The position numbers and the translations under genes were made by a program. Of a stretch of 64,000 bases of DNA, positions 34,439 to 42,604 are shown one piece after another. A model generated the notes under the pieces. The model did no database searches. It worked only from the letters and a program-made list of their open reading frames with translations, and was not told where the DNA came from. The stretch comes from a virus: positions 164,500 through 228,499 of the IMG/VR virus record IMGVR_UViG_3300046810_000338; one strand, written 5' to 3'. The stretch's first letter is position 1, and each line of letters opens with the position of its first letter.

Positions 34439-34698
34439 CAGAAGCCATCCAGGAGATTGAACGCATCGAACTGCTGGCCAACGAAGCTAGCAAACGAGCT
34501 GTACGCAGTGGTCGTAAGTACATCGACGCCCTGCGAATGCTGCAATCTGAACTGCGTCGTGAAAACATCGCTATTTCAGACAGTCATCTTCAAAGCATCC
34601 TTACGCTGGCTTATAGCCGCGCAAGTGAAAGCTACGAGGTCAATGTGGCCTACAAGGCCAAACGCAAAACTCAACGGGCAGCGCAATCGGTTGCCTAA
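34435..34698 (+). CDS. Small helical protein, 87 residues
   Basis: ATGA overlap at the start. The chain is almost entirely helical and charged (MTEAIQEIERIELLANEASK, then RSGRKYIDALRMLQSELRRE) and ends in a lysine- and arginine-rich tail (KAKRKTQRAAQSVA), consistent with a small nucleic-acid or protein binding factor. No family is recognised. Confidence 0.65.
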   Translation: MTEAIQEIERIELLANEASKRAVRSGRKYIDALRMLQSELRRENIAISDSHLQSILTLAYSRASESYEVNVAYKAKRKTQRAAQSVA

Positions 34699-34769
34699 GT
34701 TCCACTCTTTTCGTTTGCCTTCTGTCAGCCGAATAGGTTAGATGGTTGGTCTATTCAGGGATTAGTAGT

Positions 34770-35297
34770 ATGTCTGGTAAAACGCTTACTCTTCAGCGCA
34801 AGGAACCCACCAATGGGGCCAAGCGTACACAGATCACCGTTCAACGCGTTCGTCGAAAGCCTATCAGCATAGATGAAGCAGCTGCTCTTTTTGAAACGCC
34901 TGAGATCCCAGATCTCGGCGACGCTGTCCGTGCGGCCAATTCGGAGCGAATGATCGCTGCGCTTGAGCAACATGTCGGCAAACCTGCAAAACGCCCCACA
35001 GGCCTTCCTAAGGCCCCACAGGCAGTAACTTACTACGAGGATAAAGACGAGTGGCAACACATCGTCATTCCTGGTGGCAAGCGTGACGTTCACCTGCATG
35101 AAATGTTGGACAAAGACAAGTTTCTGCTGAACGTCAATGGCGCTCGGCTCGACCATGATCAGATTGTTGCTTTGGCCGACGAGCTTCAGCACTACCTGAC
35201 ACACGGTTTCCTCAAGGAGAATGCAAATGTCGAAAGATCTTCGAAGCCATGCAAAGAAACTGCACCTGTACCTGCTGACCCACCTGTTTACCACTGA
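34770..35297 (+). CDS. Hypothetical protein, 175 residues
   Basis: The ATG at 34770 is chosen; an in-frame TTG at 34746 is less likely. The ribosome binding site is weak (GGGATTAGTAGT). The protein starts MSGKTLTLQRKEPTNGAKRT, basic and probably disordered, followed by a folded part (WQHIVIPGGKRDVHLHEMLD, LADELQHYLTHGFLKENANV). Its last 24 codons overlap the next gene in another frame; those residues (ERSSKPCKETAPVPADPPVY) look unstructured, as expected for an overlap. Confidence 0.65.
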   Translation: MSGKTLTLQRKEPTNGAKRTQITVQRVRRKPISIDEAAALFETPEIPDLGDAVRAANSERMIAALEQHVGKPAKRPTGLPKAPQAVTYYEDKDEWQHIVIPGGKRDVHLHEMLDKDKFLLNVNGARLDHDQIVALADELQHYLTHGFLKENANVERSSKPCKETAPVPADPPVYH

Positions 35298-35718
35298 TCG
35301 GGTTGACGGGCGGGTGCCTCTGGTTCCACGAGAGGCGATTCACAAAGACCTGGAGTTGACCGAAGCACAAATGGTCAACGCAATGATGACTATCCGCGAT
35401 CAAGCGGCTAAACGGAGTGAACCCTCGCTGACTGCATTGATAGTCAAGCGCGAAGCAGACAACCCACTGACTGTCTACGACATGTGGTCTCAGATCAATG
35501 CCGAGCTGGGTGGGGTATGGCGCTGGCCATCCAAGTACAAAGATGAACCCGTCGAGTTGGATAGCATCACCAGAAAGATGGAAATCTGGTTGCACCCACA
35601 CGCGGGCGGTACTGTTGTTGAAAGTGTCCTCGGCGTCTCCAAAGTCGTGGTGCACGAAAGTCACTTGCAGACTGACTATGATGTTCTCATGGACAGTTAC
35701 CGAGACTACTTCAAGTAA
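35227..35718 (+). CDS. Hypothetical protein, 163 residues
   Basis: The ATG at 35227 is preferred over one at 35221 because AAGGAG lies 7 bases upstream of it. The N-terminal part (MSKDLRSHAKKLHLYLLTHL, REAIHKDLELTEAQMVNAMM) looks like a winged-helix or helical DNA-binding fold, but no family is established. The rest is mixed. It ends just before a convergent pair of terminators facing the tail tube gene. Confidence 0.65.
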   Translation: MSKDLRSHAKKLHLYLLTHLFTTDRVDGRVPLVPREAIHKDLELTEAQMVNAMMTIRDQAAKRSEPSLTALIVKREADNPLTVYDMWSQINAELGGVWRWPSKYKDEPVELDSITRKMEIWLHPHAGGTVVESVLGVSKVVVHESHLQTDYDVLMDSYRDYFK

Positions 35719-35721
35719 GAT

Positions 35722-35768
35722 CATAACGCCCTCTCCTACCTTCGGGTAGGAGAGGGCTATCTCTTATG
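35722..35768 (+). terminator. Plus-strand terminator, 13-bp stem, TTATG downstream
   Basis: The arms 35728-35740 and 35745-35757 close a TTCG tetraloop. TTATG follows at 35764-35768, then TTCTTTTTTG. CATAA lies at 35722-35726. Confidence 0.8.
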
Positions 35769-35790
35769 CTTTCTTTTTTGTTTCCATGGG

Positions 35791-35820
35791 CATAAATGGC
35801 CTGGGTTTTACCCCAGGCCA
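35791..35820 (-). terminator. Minus-strand terminator of the tail tube gene
   Basis: TGGCCTGGG (35797-35805) and CCCAGGCCA (35812-35820) pair. On the minus strand the stem is followed by TTATG (CATAA at 35791-35795), while the plus side has none. Confidence 0.75.
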
Positions 35821-35825
35821 AGGTG

Positions 35826-36704
35826 TTACATTTTGGCGCCGACAGAGGCAGCAGCTGCCGCAGCGATGCTTTCTTTGTAACCACGAGTCGATGCCAGGTA
35901 ATCGGCATGGATCGCGTCCATTGCAGCCGGACGGTTGTTCGGGCTCACGCCAGTCAGGCTGATGGAACTCAGCACTTCTTGAGCGAACGCGAAGACGGCG
36001 TCGGTCGATTCAGTCACACCGGTGAATTCCATGGAGAACTGAAGCGCCTGATCGCCTTCCGGCAAGTTGCGGACCAGTTCACGAGGAATACCCGAGGACG
36101 GCATCATGTTGCTGATCAGAGCCGCTTCCACCACATAGCGGTGGGTTGGATCTGGCTCGATGAACAACATGGTCATCGACATGAAGTCTTCCAGGATTTC
36201 TTCAGGCATGCCAGAAACAGCCATCGACAAGATGTCCGGGAACTTGGTTTCCGGGTTCATCATGCAGACTTTGTGCCAGAAGGTGAAGAAGCGGGTAAGA
36301 ACCTTACCGTACTTCTCCTGGTAGCTGAACGATGGAGCCGATTCAGCGAGCATCATGTTGCTGATGATCTTGAGCTTCTGACCAGCACCGCCGACCGCAG
36401 TTTCTGCAAACTCAGGCGTCATGGTGAGGTTGATACCTTCGATGGAGAGTGGGTGCTCTTCCATCAGAACCTTGAGGGTATCTTTGATCAGTTGCCCGCC
36501 ATCCAGGTAGTCAAAGGCTTTAGGGCCTTGAACCACGATTGGAATCATCGGTTTGCGGGTGTACGGGGTGTTGCTCGGCAGCTCGCGGAAGTTCGGCATG
36601 AAGCCAAACTGTGCACCCATACGCGGGTCCACAACCGGAGTCAGGGCGTTCTTAGCGAAGCCCTGTTTGCCCAGCAGACGATTTACCAAATCAGTGCTAG
36701 CCAT
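35826..36704 (-). CDS. Tail tube protein (phiKZ gp30-like)
   Basis: This 292-residue protein lies directly downstream of the sheath gene and ends the minus-strand pair. Length and place match phiKZ gp30, the inner tail tube. The N-terminus is MASTDLVNRLLGKQGFAKNA and the C-terminal half is rich in strand-forming stretches (DQALQFSMEFTGVTESTDAV). GAGGATTTCTC precedes the ATG. The protein should stack as hexameric rings inside the sheath. The call rests on synteny and composition, not on a catalytic signature. Confidence 0.7.
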   Translation of the reverse strand: MASTDLVNRLLGKQGFAKNALTPVVDPRMGAQFGFMPNFRELPSNTPYTRKPMIPIVVQGPKAFDYLDGGQLIKDTLKVLMEEHPLSIEGINLTMTPEFAETAVGGAGQKLKIISNMMLAESAPSFSYQEKYGKVLTRFFTFWHKVCMMNPETKFPDILSMAVSGMPEEILEDFMSMTMLFIEPDPTHRYVVEAALISNMMPSSGIPRELVRNLPEGDQALQFSMEFTGVTESTDAVFAFAQEVLSSISLTGVSPNNRPAAMDAIHADYLASTRGYKESIAAAAAASVGAKM

Positions 36705-36721
36705 GAGAAATCCTCAAGTAG

Positions 36722-36743
36722 GCCCCGCTCCTTAGAACGGGGC
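36722..36743 (-). terminator. Hairpin between sheath and tube genes
   Basis: GCCCCG and CGGGGC pair around a 10-base loop between the sheath stop and the tube start. No TATG or T-tract follows on the minus strand, so it is more likely an attenuator or mRNA-stabilising hairpin that adjusts the tube to sheath ratio. Confidence 0.45.
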
Positions 36744-36750
36744 TAATGGG

Positions 36751-38826
36751 TTAAACCGCTACACCAGCCAGGTCGCCCAGGCGGTTGGCGCGTACGGTGA
36801 ACGAACCTACGGTACGCAGGCTACCCAGACCCAGATCGATCAAGCAGCTCCAGCTGTAGCCGCGCTCGCTGTCGTCTGGCGTGAAGTACGTGTTCGGGAT
36901 AACCCGTACACGGCCGTCGTACTTGCCAGCTACAGCAGCAGAGATCTTGTCGTTGGACTTCTGGATGAACTGCGCATCGGTCAGCTCGTCGGTCAAACCA
37001 ACCAACTCGGTCCAGACCGCACGGCAGACCTTGACGATGTCCACTGCGATGATCATGTTGATCGCCGAGTTCAGAGGACTGGTGTCGTCGGTGTAAACAG
37101 TCTGGTAGGCCGGGATGAACTGATCGCGACGGTTCTTGTACTGAGCCCAGATGATGCCGGCAGACCAGAAGTCGTCAACCACTGGATCAGTTTTGGAACG
37201 TGCGTTCAGCGAGGTGTAGCCGGTAACCACGTTGTTGCCTGGGGTATCTGGACGCTTCTCAGTGACCCAGATGCCGTCGCCAGCGCCCATGTAAGCGGCG
37301 CTATCAGCACCCCACTTGTGTGCCAGAGGAACAACCGACTTGACCTTGGCAGCTGGGTATACGCCAGCGTGACCGATGATCATGCCACGGCAGCAGCCGG
37401 TGCCATGCAGAGTGGACTCAGGGTAGCTCAGCAGCTCGTTGGAGAGTGCCAGGCCGATCGAGTAGTCTTCTGCTTCGTCGTTTGCCGGAGTGTCCCAGAC
37501 CTGCGTAGTCAGAACCACGTAGATGTCATCACGGAAGCTCAGCAGTTTCGGGAACTTCAACTTGACAGGCAGAGTGTAGCCTGTGTCGTAGAACACGGAG
37601 ACAGGTACACGGAAGGGGTCCCACAGACGCGAGGGGTCTTCCATGAAGCCGTCGATGAAGTCGCCCACCGCAGCATCGTAGGTAGCCGGAGTGAACGTGC
37701 CGTCAGCACCGCCCTGGGCATAGTGCACAGTGGCGTCGGTGAACAGCAGGCCACCAGCCGATGGAGATTCCATCTTGATGGTGTGGTACGGGTAGCCGAG
37801 GTACGACATGCCGGTCAGGAAGTTGACCATGTGGAAGTCTTCTTCGCTGTCACCAGCGGTGTCGTACGGCAACTCAGTTGCGTGCAGAGCGCGCAGCAGG
37901 ATTTCCAGGTTGTCTTCGTAAACGAAGTAGCCCGAGAAAGTGCCGTAGGTATCAGGACCACCGTCGGTTGCCCGAGCGTTGTACTTCTGCAACAGCACTT
38001 CTTCAATGCCGTATTCGACCTGAGTGTTCTTGTCGTACACGCCCTCTTTGAAAGAGAACATAACCGACTGGTCGCCACCGAGGGTGGTTTTGATCAGAGG
38101 GCTCGAACGATCAGTCAGGCGCTCCATAGCTTGGAAGCTATAAAGGAAGGCGCGCTGGTCTTCGATCAGATCATCGCGAGTACCGCCAGACGACTTGATA
38201 GTCGGAGCAGTCAGACGAACGCCACCACGGTTACCAGCCGACCCACGGTGAGGACGTTGCAGGTCGAACAGCGGGTAGGTTTTGCCCGACTCGTTGTTCT
38301 TGCCGACCATGTCGCCGGTGCCAATAACAGCCTGACCCAGATCGCCGGTGGTCAGTGGAGTGGTGAAGATGCGGACACGACTACCCAACAGGGTTGGGGT
38401 CGTCGGATCAACCATCGCCTGGCCAGTCGACGGATCTACTTTATAGGACCCGTCAGCATTGCGCAGCGTGTTGGGTACGTTGTCGGCAACCAGCTCTGCC
38501 CAGACGGTCATACCGGCGGGAGCAGGGGCGTCTTCGGCAACGATGCGCTTGACCAGAATCTGGTTACCAGCGGCGTTAACCGTTTCAGCCAGCAGGTTCT
38601 GGTGAGTGAAGTGAGCCGCACGGCGATCAAACACATCGTCGCCGTAGAGAATCTTGATCTGCCCACCTGATACCAGTTGGTCAGTCTCAGGACCCCAGGC
38701 GGCTCCAAGCATGAACATCGGGCAGTGAGTCGGCACGGCCAACGGGGTGGCGGGGTTGCTTCCACGACCATTGTCGTCGAACCCGTCGAAGAGGAAACGC
38801 GGTGCCGCGTTTTTAACGGTTGCCAT
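36751..38826 (-). CDS. Tail sheath protein (phiKZ gp29-like)
   Basis: At 691 residues the size is close to phiKZ gp29 (about 695). The start is ATG at 38826 with AAAGGAGCG 8 bases upstream, giving MATVKNAAPRFLFDGFDDNG; the frame runs further upstream but only through the structured leader. The C-terminus carries the compact beta domain typical of contractile sheaths (RGYSWSCLIDLGLGSLRTVG, then SFTVRANRLGDLAGVAV). GLN- and ASN-rich loops and the LTDELTDAQFIQKSNDKIS helix precede it. It is followed by the tube gene, the usual partner. Confidence 0.8.
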   Translation of the reverse strand: MATVKNAAPRFLFDGFDDNGRGSNPATPLAVPTHCPMFMLGAAWGPETDQLVSGGQIKILYGDDVFDRRAAHFTHQNLLAETVNAAGNQILVKRIVAEDAPAPAGMTVWAELVADNVPNTLRNADGSYKVDPSTGQAMVDPTTPTLLGSRVRIFTTPLTTGDLGQAVIGTGDMVGKNNESGKTYPLFDLQRPHRGSAGNRGGVRLTAPTIKSSGGTRDDLIEDQRAFLYSFQAMERLTDRSSPLIKTTLGGDQSVMFSFKEGVYDKNTQVEYGIEEVLLQKYNARATDGGPDTYGTFSGYFVYEDNLEILLRALHATELPYDTAGDSEEDFHMVNFLTGMSYLGYPYHTIKMESPSAGGLLFTDATVHYAQGGADGTFTPATYDAAVGDFIDGFMEDPSRLWDPFRVPVSVFYDTGYTLPVKLKFPKLLSFRDDIYVVLTTQVWDTPANDEAEDYSIGLALSNELLSYPESTLHGTGCCRGMIIGHAGVYPAAKVKSVVPLAHKWGADSAAYMGAGDGIWVTEKRPDTPGNNVVTGYTSLNARSKTDPVVDDFWSAGIIWAQYKNRRDQFIPAYQTVYTDDTSPLNSAINMIIAVDIVKVCRAVWTELVGLTDELTDAQFIQKSNDKISAAVAGKYDGRVRVIPNTYFTPDDSERGYSWSCLIDLGLGSLRTVGSFTVRANRLGDLAGVAV

Positions 38827-38872
38827 TGGGTACGCTCCTTTAAAGGGGGTATTCGTTCTTTGCAAAGAGTTT

Positions 38873-38924
38873 GCCTGCCGGTAAACCCTCTTTGGGGCCA
38901 TGGTTCCCCTTGGAAGAGGCAGGC
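38873..38924 (-). promoter_or_regulatory. Structured 5-prime leader of the sheath gene
   Basis: GCCTGCC (38873-38879) pairs with GGCAGGC (38918-38924). Inside it CCTCTT with AAGAGG and GGGG with CCCC can form a further nested stem. The element lies about 50 bases upstream of the sheath ATG. A translational or stability control element is likely. Confidence 0.4.
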
Positions 38925-39009
38925 CATGCATCGGCCAATGTTGACTAAGCCATAAGATAGAAGATTAACTACCAACTCTTTTCCCATATAACGAACGCCA
39001 GAGGCTACC

Positions 39010-39888
39010 ATGATTATTGAACCGTATGAAACAACCATTGCCAAACCTTACAAGGTAGCCGCTATCCGCGCAGCCGTGGTTGCTGCTGCTCTGGCCGATC
39101 GTCCCGACGGTTCTATCTTCCTTATTCAGGAAGGGCACAAGGAAGTTCCAACCTTTACTCAACCGGTAGCATACGAAACCCCCGCCAACCGCGATCCAGT
39201 GATCGCGATTGACGGTCGCCAATTCAATGGCACTAATGGGTTTGTAGTTGAGCAACTTAATCTGTTGAAGTTGCGTGCAGCTTTGACACTGCATGGGGTC
39301 CGTGAAAAGTCTCTGGCATCATTCTTCCATCCGGTCGCACAGGTTGCTTATGCAAACATTCTGGCCGGGGTAGTTGCCAAGAAATTCAGCATTGACCCCA
39401 AGCTTAAACTCCAAATCACGACAGTAGCAGCAGCTCACTACTACAACATTACTCACGATCTGGGTGAGGGTGGCTACAGTGATTCTGAACTGCCATTACT
39501 GATGCACACCCTGACCAAGAACCTGAAGATGCCGATGGACATCGTGTCGGGGGTGATGGACAAGATGGAATCTGGCAGCACCATCAAAGCCTTCTGCGAC
39601 AACGTGCGTGCTGTTGACGGCACTGACCGCACAGCAGCGTTCATGCCTGGCATGCTGGCGAACATGGTCAGTGACCTGTGGTTCGGCGTTAACGCCAACG
39701 AGATCGTACAGGTGTCCTTGGAGCATGCTCCTACCTTCTGCGCCCTGCTGTTTACTGCGCTGGGCGAAGGCACCTTCTCTCGCGGTGAGTTCAGCAACCG
39801 CCTGAAATACGTGAGCAGTGTGCGTCAGAAGGCTGAAACCTTCCGTACCACTATTCGCCTTATTGAATCGGAGATTGTCAATGCCTAG
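39010..39888 (+). CDS. Conserved phage protein (phiKZ gp28-like by position), 292 residues
   Basis: GAGGCTACC precedes the ATG. The protein (MIIEPYETTIAKPYKVAAIR) has an alanine- and valine-rich N-terminal helix region and a helical C-terminal half (FSNRLKYVSSVRQKAETFRT is in the last 35 residues). It overlaps the next gene by 8 bases. Its place between sheath and the 895-residue gene matches phiKZ gp28. A tail or neck morphogenesis role is inferred. Confidence 0.65.
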   Translation: MIIEPYETTIAKPYKVAAIRAAVVAAALADRPDGSIFLIQEGHKEVPTFTQPVAYETPANRDPVIAIDGRQFNGTNGFVVEQLNLLKLRAALTLHGVREKSLASFFHPVAQVAYANILAGVVAKKFSIDPKLKLQITTVAAAHYYNITHDLGEGGYSDSELPLLMHTLTKNLKMPMDIVSGVMDKMESGSTIKAFCDNVRAVDGTDRTAAFMPGMLANMVSDLWFGVNANEIVQVSLEHAPTFCALLFTALGEGTFSRGEFSNRLKYVSSVRQKAETFRTTIRLIESEIVNA

Positions 39889-42568
39889 TACGTACCTGAT
39901 CGATCACGCCATTGCGAATGTGTGGTGTGCTCCTGGCCAGGACTTTCAGGCGGTTATCAGTCCCTTCCGGCTGACCAATTACTTGGGCGCCAGAAGTAAG
40001 TACGACGTGGAGATGGGGCAGGAGATTCCTTTACCGGATGACACGACCGTATTCCACCTCTTCCAGATTGGTAATCTCCATCCTGGATTCATCGGCATCT
40101 TCCCTAAAGCAGGGACCTGGATTCGTGCAAGCGACCACTGCAATGTCATGGGTATGCTCATCGACATCTATGGCCGCACTGGGGTGCATCTGCCCCGCAT
40201 CGAAACCTGGATTGTTGTACTGCCTAATCGCAACATGTTGGTTGCGATTGCAGATCAGGGCGATAAGTTTGATCTGTCGGCGGAACAGGTCTTTCTGCGC
40301 TTCTACTCCAATGCTTTCTTTGAGAGTGATCGCAGTGACGCAGCCCAAGAAATCCCGTACCAAACCATCCTGGACAACCCGGCTAATGATTGGGCTAACC
40401 TGGGTGGCATACGCGGCGCTGGTCGTGGTGGTGATGTCATTGTTGAGGGTGTGCGTCTTAAGCGTCGTAATGAGCTGATGCTGTTGGATGCCCGCGTTAC
40501 GGTCATGCGTAACTTGGGCTTTGGCGCTGTCAAGTGCTACTACAACGGCATTATGGTTCCAGACTTCTCAGGAGCCTATTACAGCTCGGCGGTGTTTAAG
40601 GAAGGGGATTGGGCAGAGTTCGTCATGGATGCGTCCATGCGTGAGGTGGTGCAGTTTAAGATGGTTGATCTGCCTACCTTCGACTCTACCCTGGACGGCT
40701 CTCGAAAATACTTGCTTCACCGACCAGAAGCGTTCATTGAATCGATTCAGTTCAAGGACGATTTGGATATTTATCTGTCTCGCCCTCTGGACAATGGTCG
40801 CTGGGAAGCGATCAACTACTACCAGCACTCTGAGAACGCCATGCGAATGGTGACCCATCAAGACTGGTCGATTCCTGTGCCGTTTGTGGTGGGCTACAAG
40901 GACGGGGTAACGGGTTTCAGTAACCCAATGGAGTGGACCGTTCAGGTGCACGTACGAGAAGCTGGGTTCCTGCGTCCTCTGATCAATGAGACCAGTCGGA
41001 TTAAAGAGCTGTACAAGCTCCCTCCTGCTGATCGTAGCCTCGCTATGCTGGGTATCAACTCTACCCTGCCGTTCTGGCGAGCACCTGCATTGGAAGCGGC
41101 GGTATATCCTGAGCTGATGCGTCGGTTCTCGGGCAACTTCACGGTAGCAGAAGTGGAACAAGCTTATGGCTACAATGCCATCAGTAAGTTGCTGGCAGAT
41201 AGCCCCATTCCTACCACCCTGGAGTTGGGTAACCCTGTCGCCGTGCTGCCCGTTGGGCTGCAAGCCGACGCGACTGTCTACGAGTACGATGTCGATGGTC
41301 TGTTGTTGGGTTGGAGCCAGACACATGGCACCACCCACTACAGTTGCCGCAACACGAATTGTGCGTTTGTAGAAGGACGCATTGGACTGGGGGGCAGTAA
41401 GCTCTCTACCACGTTCGGTACGGCTCCTCTGACCATGAACCCCGACGTTGACTACTTCTTCATGAAGGTGCCAACTTGGGGCGGGGTAATCAACGGCTCG
41501 TTTACGCCTGCCGTGCTGGGAACTGACTACGTCATTACCAATGGCGTGGCTCACTGGAACCTGGACCCCAAGGCGTGGCTCTGCGTAGTGCGGGACAACT
41601 CACAGTTCCTGTCGTACACGATCCAGCTGGATGCAACGGATGGGTTGATGATCTTCAGTGTTCAGTCTGAGGAAGTCGATCCGAGTGAACCTGCTAACCG
41701 CGTTGAACAAGTGCCCTACGGCAAGATTACGCTGTGGCTGAATCGCCGTACGTTGATCGAGAACATCGACTACGTGGTGCGCTGGCCTCAGGTTGTGATC
41801 TGCAACAAGGAATTCATCAGCACCGATCCTCTGCAACGTGTGGACATTCGTTGTGTGGGTCTGCCGTTTGTGGACGACACAGGCGAGTTTGTACGTGAGT
41901 TGCCGCTGGACACTGGGTTTGTGGAATACGGGCAGTTGAGCCACAACAACCATTACAACGTGCGGGACGATAAGGTCCAGCGTATTGTGGTGCGTGGTCG
42001 AGTGCGCCAACCCTCGGACATTTCCTATCCTGAGAATGGCGTGGGGGCATCTGTAGCGGGCGTCGTTAACGGCGATCCGTACAGCGTAGAAGAAGTGATT
42101 GTGCCTGTGGATCGTTTTACCACCGACACGACGACCAACCTGCGAGCCGCTGCAATGGAACGGGATCGGTTGATCGAGAACTACATGGATCAGTTTGTCC
42201 ATGAGCCTACCGAGCCTAACCCCAACCCTATTCCTGCGCGTTACGACGTGTTCAGTCCGTTCTTGGCCAAGATCATTCGTGATCTGCAACACGGCTACTT
42301 GTCCATCAAGGCTGCTGACATGCCTTTGACTGACAACAAAACCAAGACGATGTTGGCCGATTATGTCTACCTGTTGGAGTATGACCCGTATCGGCTTAGC
42401 CTGCCGCCCGACTACGTGACCATCCACCCCCATGACAGCTACACCGCTATCACCTTGGGTGTGTATGAGTTCTACCTGGTTCAGAAGGCCGTCAAGCTGT
42501 ACTTCGCAGACTCTATCGACACCAGTTTGCTGCTCGGTGTTGAAGAGGGTTGGGTACCTATTTCCTAG
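39881..42568 (+). CDS. Large virion protein (phiKZ gp27-like by position), 895 residues
   Basis: The ATG at 39881 has GGAG upstream and overlaps the previous stop; upstream in-frame codons lie inside the gp28-like gene. The protein (MPSTYLIDHAIANVWCAPGQ) is beta-rich with many aromatic residues and repeated YDV/FDS type turns, as expected of a tail or baseplate component. The C-terminus ends YFADSIDTSLLLGVEEGWVP. No enzymatic motif is seen. Order and size fit phiKZ gp27 in the tail module. Confidence 0.65.
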   Translation: MPSTYLIDHAIANVWCAPGQDFQAVISPFRLTNYLGARSKYDVEMGQEIPLPDDTTVFHLFQIGNLHPGFIGIFPKAGTWIRASDHCNVMGMLIDIYGRTGVHLPRIETWIVVLPNRNMLVAIADQGDKFDLSAEQVFLRFYSNAFFESDRSDAAQEIPYQTILDNPANDWANLGGIRGAGRGGDVIVEGVRLKRRNELMLLDARVTVMRNLGFGAVKCYYNGIMVPDFSGAYYSSAVFKEGDWAEFVMDASMREVVQFKMVDLPTFDSTLDGSRKYLLHRPEAFIESIQFKDDLDIYLSRPLDNGRWEAINYYQHSENAMRMVTHQDWSIPVPFVVGYKDGVTGFSNPMEWTVQVHVREAGFLRPLINETSRIKELYKLPPADRSLAMLGINSTLPFWRAPALEAAVYPELMRRFSGNFTVAEVEQAYGYNAISKLLADSPIPTTLELGNPVAVLPVGLQADATVYEYDVDGLLLGWSQTHGTTHYSCRNTNCAFVEGRIGLGGSKLSTTFGTAPLTMNPDVDYFFMKVPTWGGVINGSFTPAVLGTDYVITNGVAHWNLDPKAWLCVVRDNSQFLSYTIQLDATDGLMIFSVQSEEVDPSEPANRVEQVPYGKITLWLNRRTLIENIDYVVRWPQVVICNKEFISTDPLQRVDIRCVGLPFVDDTGEFVRELPLDTGFVEYGQLSHNNHYNVRDDKVQRIVVRGRVRQPSDISYPENGVGASVAGVVNGDPYSVEEVIVPVDRFTTDTTTNLRAAAMERDRLIENYMDQFVHEPTEPNPNPIPARYDVFSPFLAKIIRDLQHGYLSIKAADMPLTDNKTKTMLADYVYLLEYDPYRLSLPPDYVTIHPHDSYTAITLGVYEFYLVQKAVKLYFADSIDTSLLLGVEEGWVPIS

Positions 42569-42590
42569 CCTCCTTCGGGAGGCTCTTTTT
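42567..42590 (+). terminator. Classical terminator, AGCCTCC stem with T-tract
   Basis: AGCCTCC and GGAGGCT close a TTCG loop, followed by CTTTTT, right after the stop codon of the 895-residue gene. It is one of two T-tract terminators in the window. Confidence 0.8.
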
Positions 42591-42604
42591 AAGAGACCAC
42601 GTAC

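Noticed and set aside
37318-38670. 450-codon plus-strand frame opposite the tail sheath, and the similar 399-codon frame opposite the terminase
   Set aside because: Composition is rich in His, Gln, Val and Arg as expected from mirrored third codon positions, and both lie wholly inside well-supported genes.
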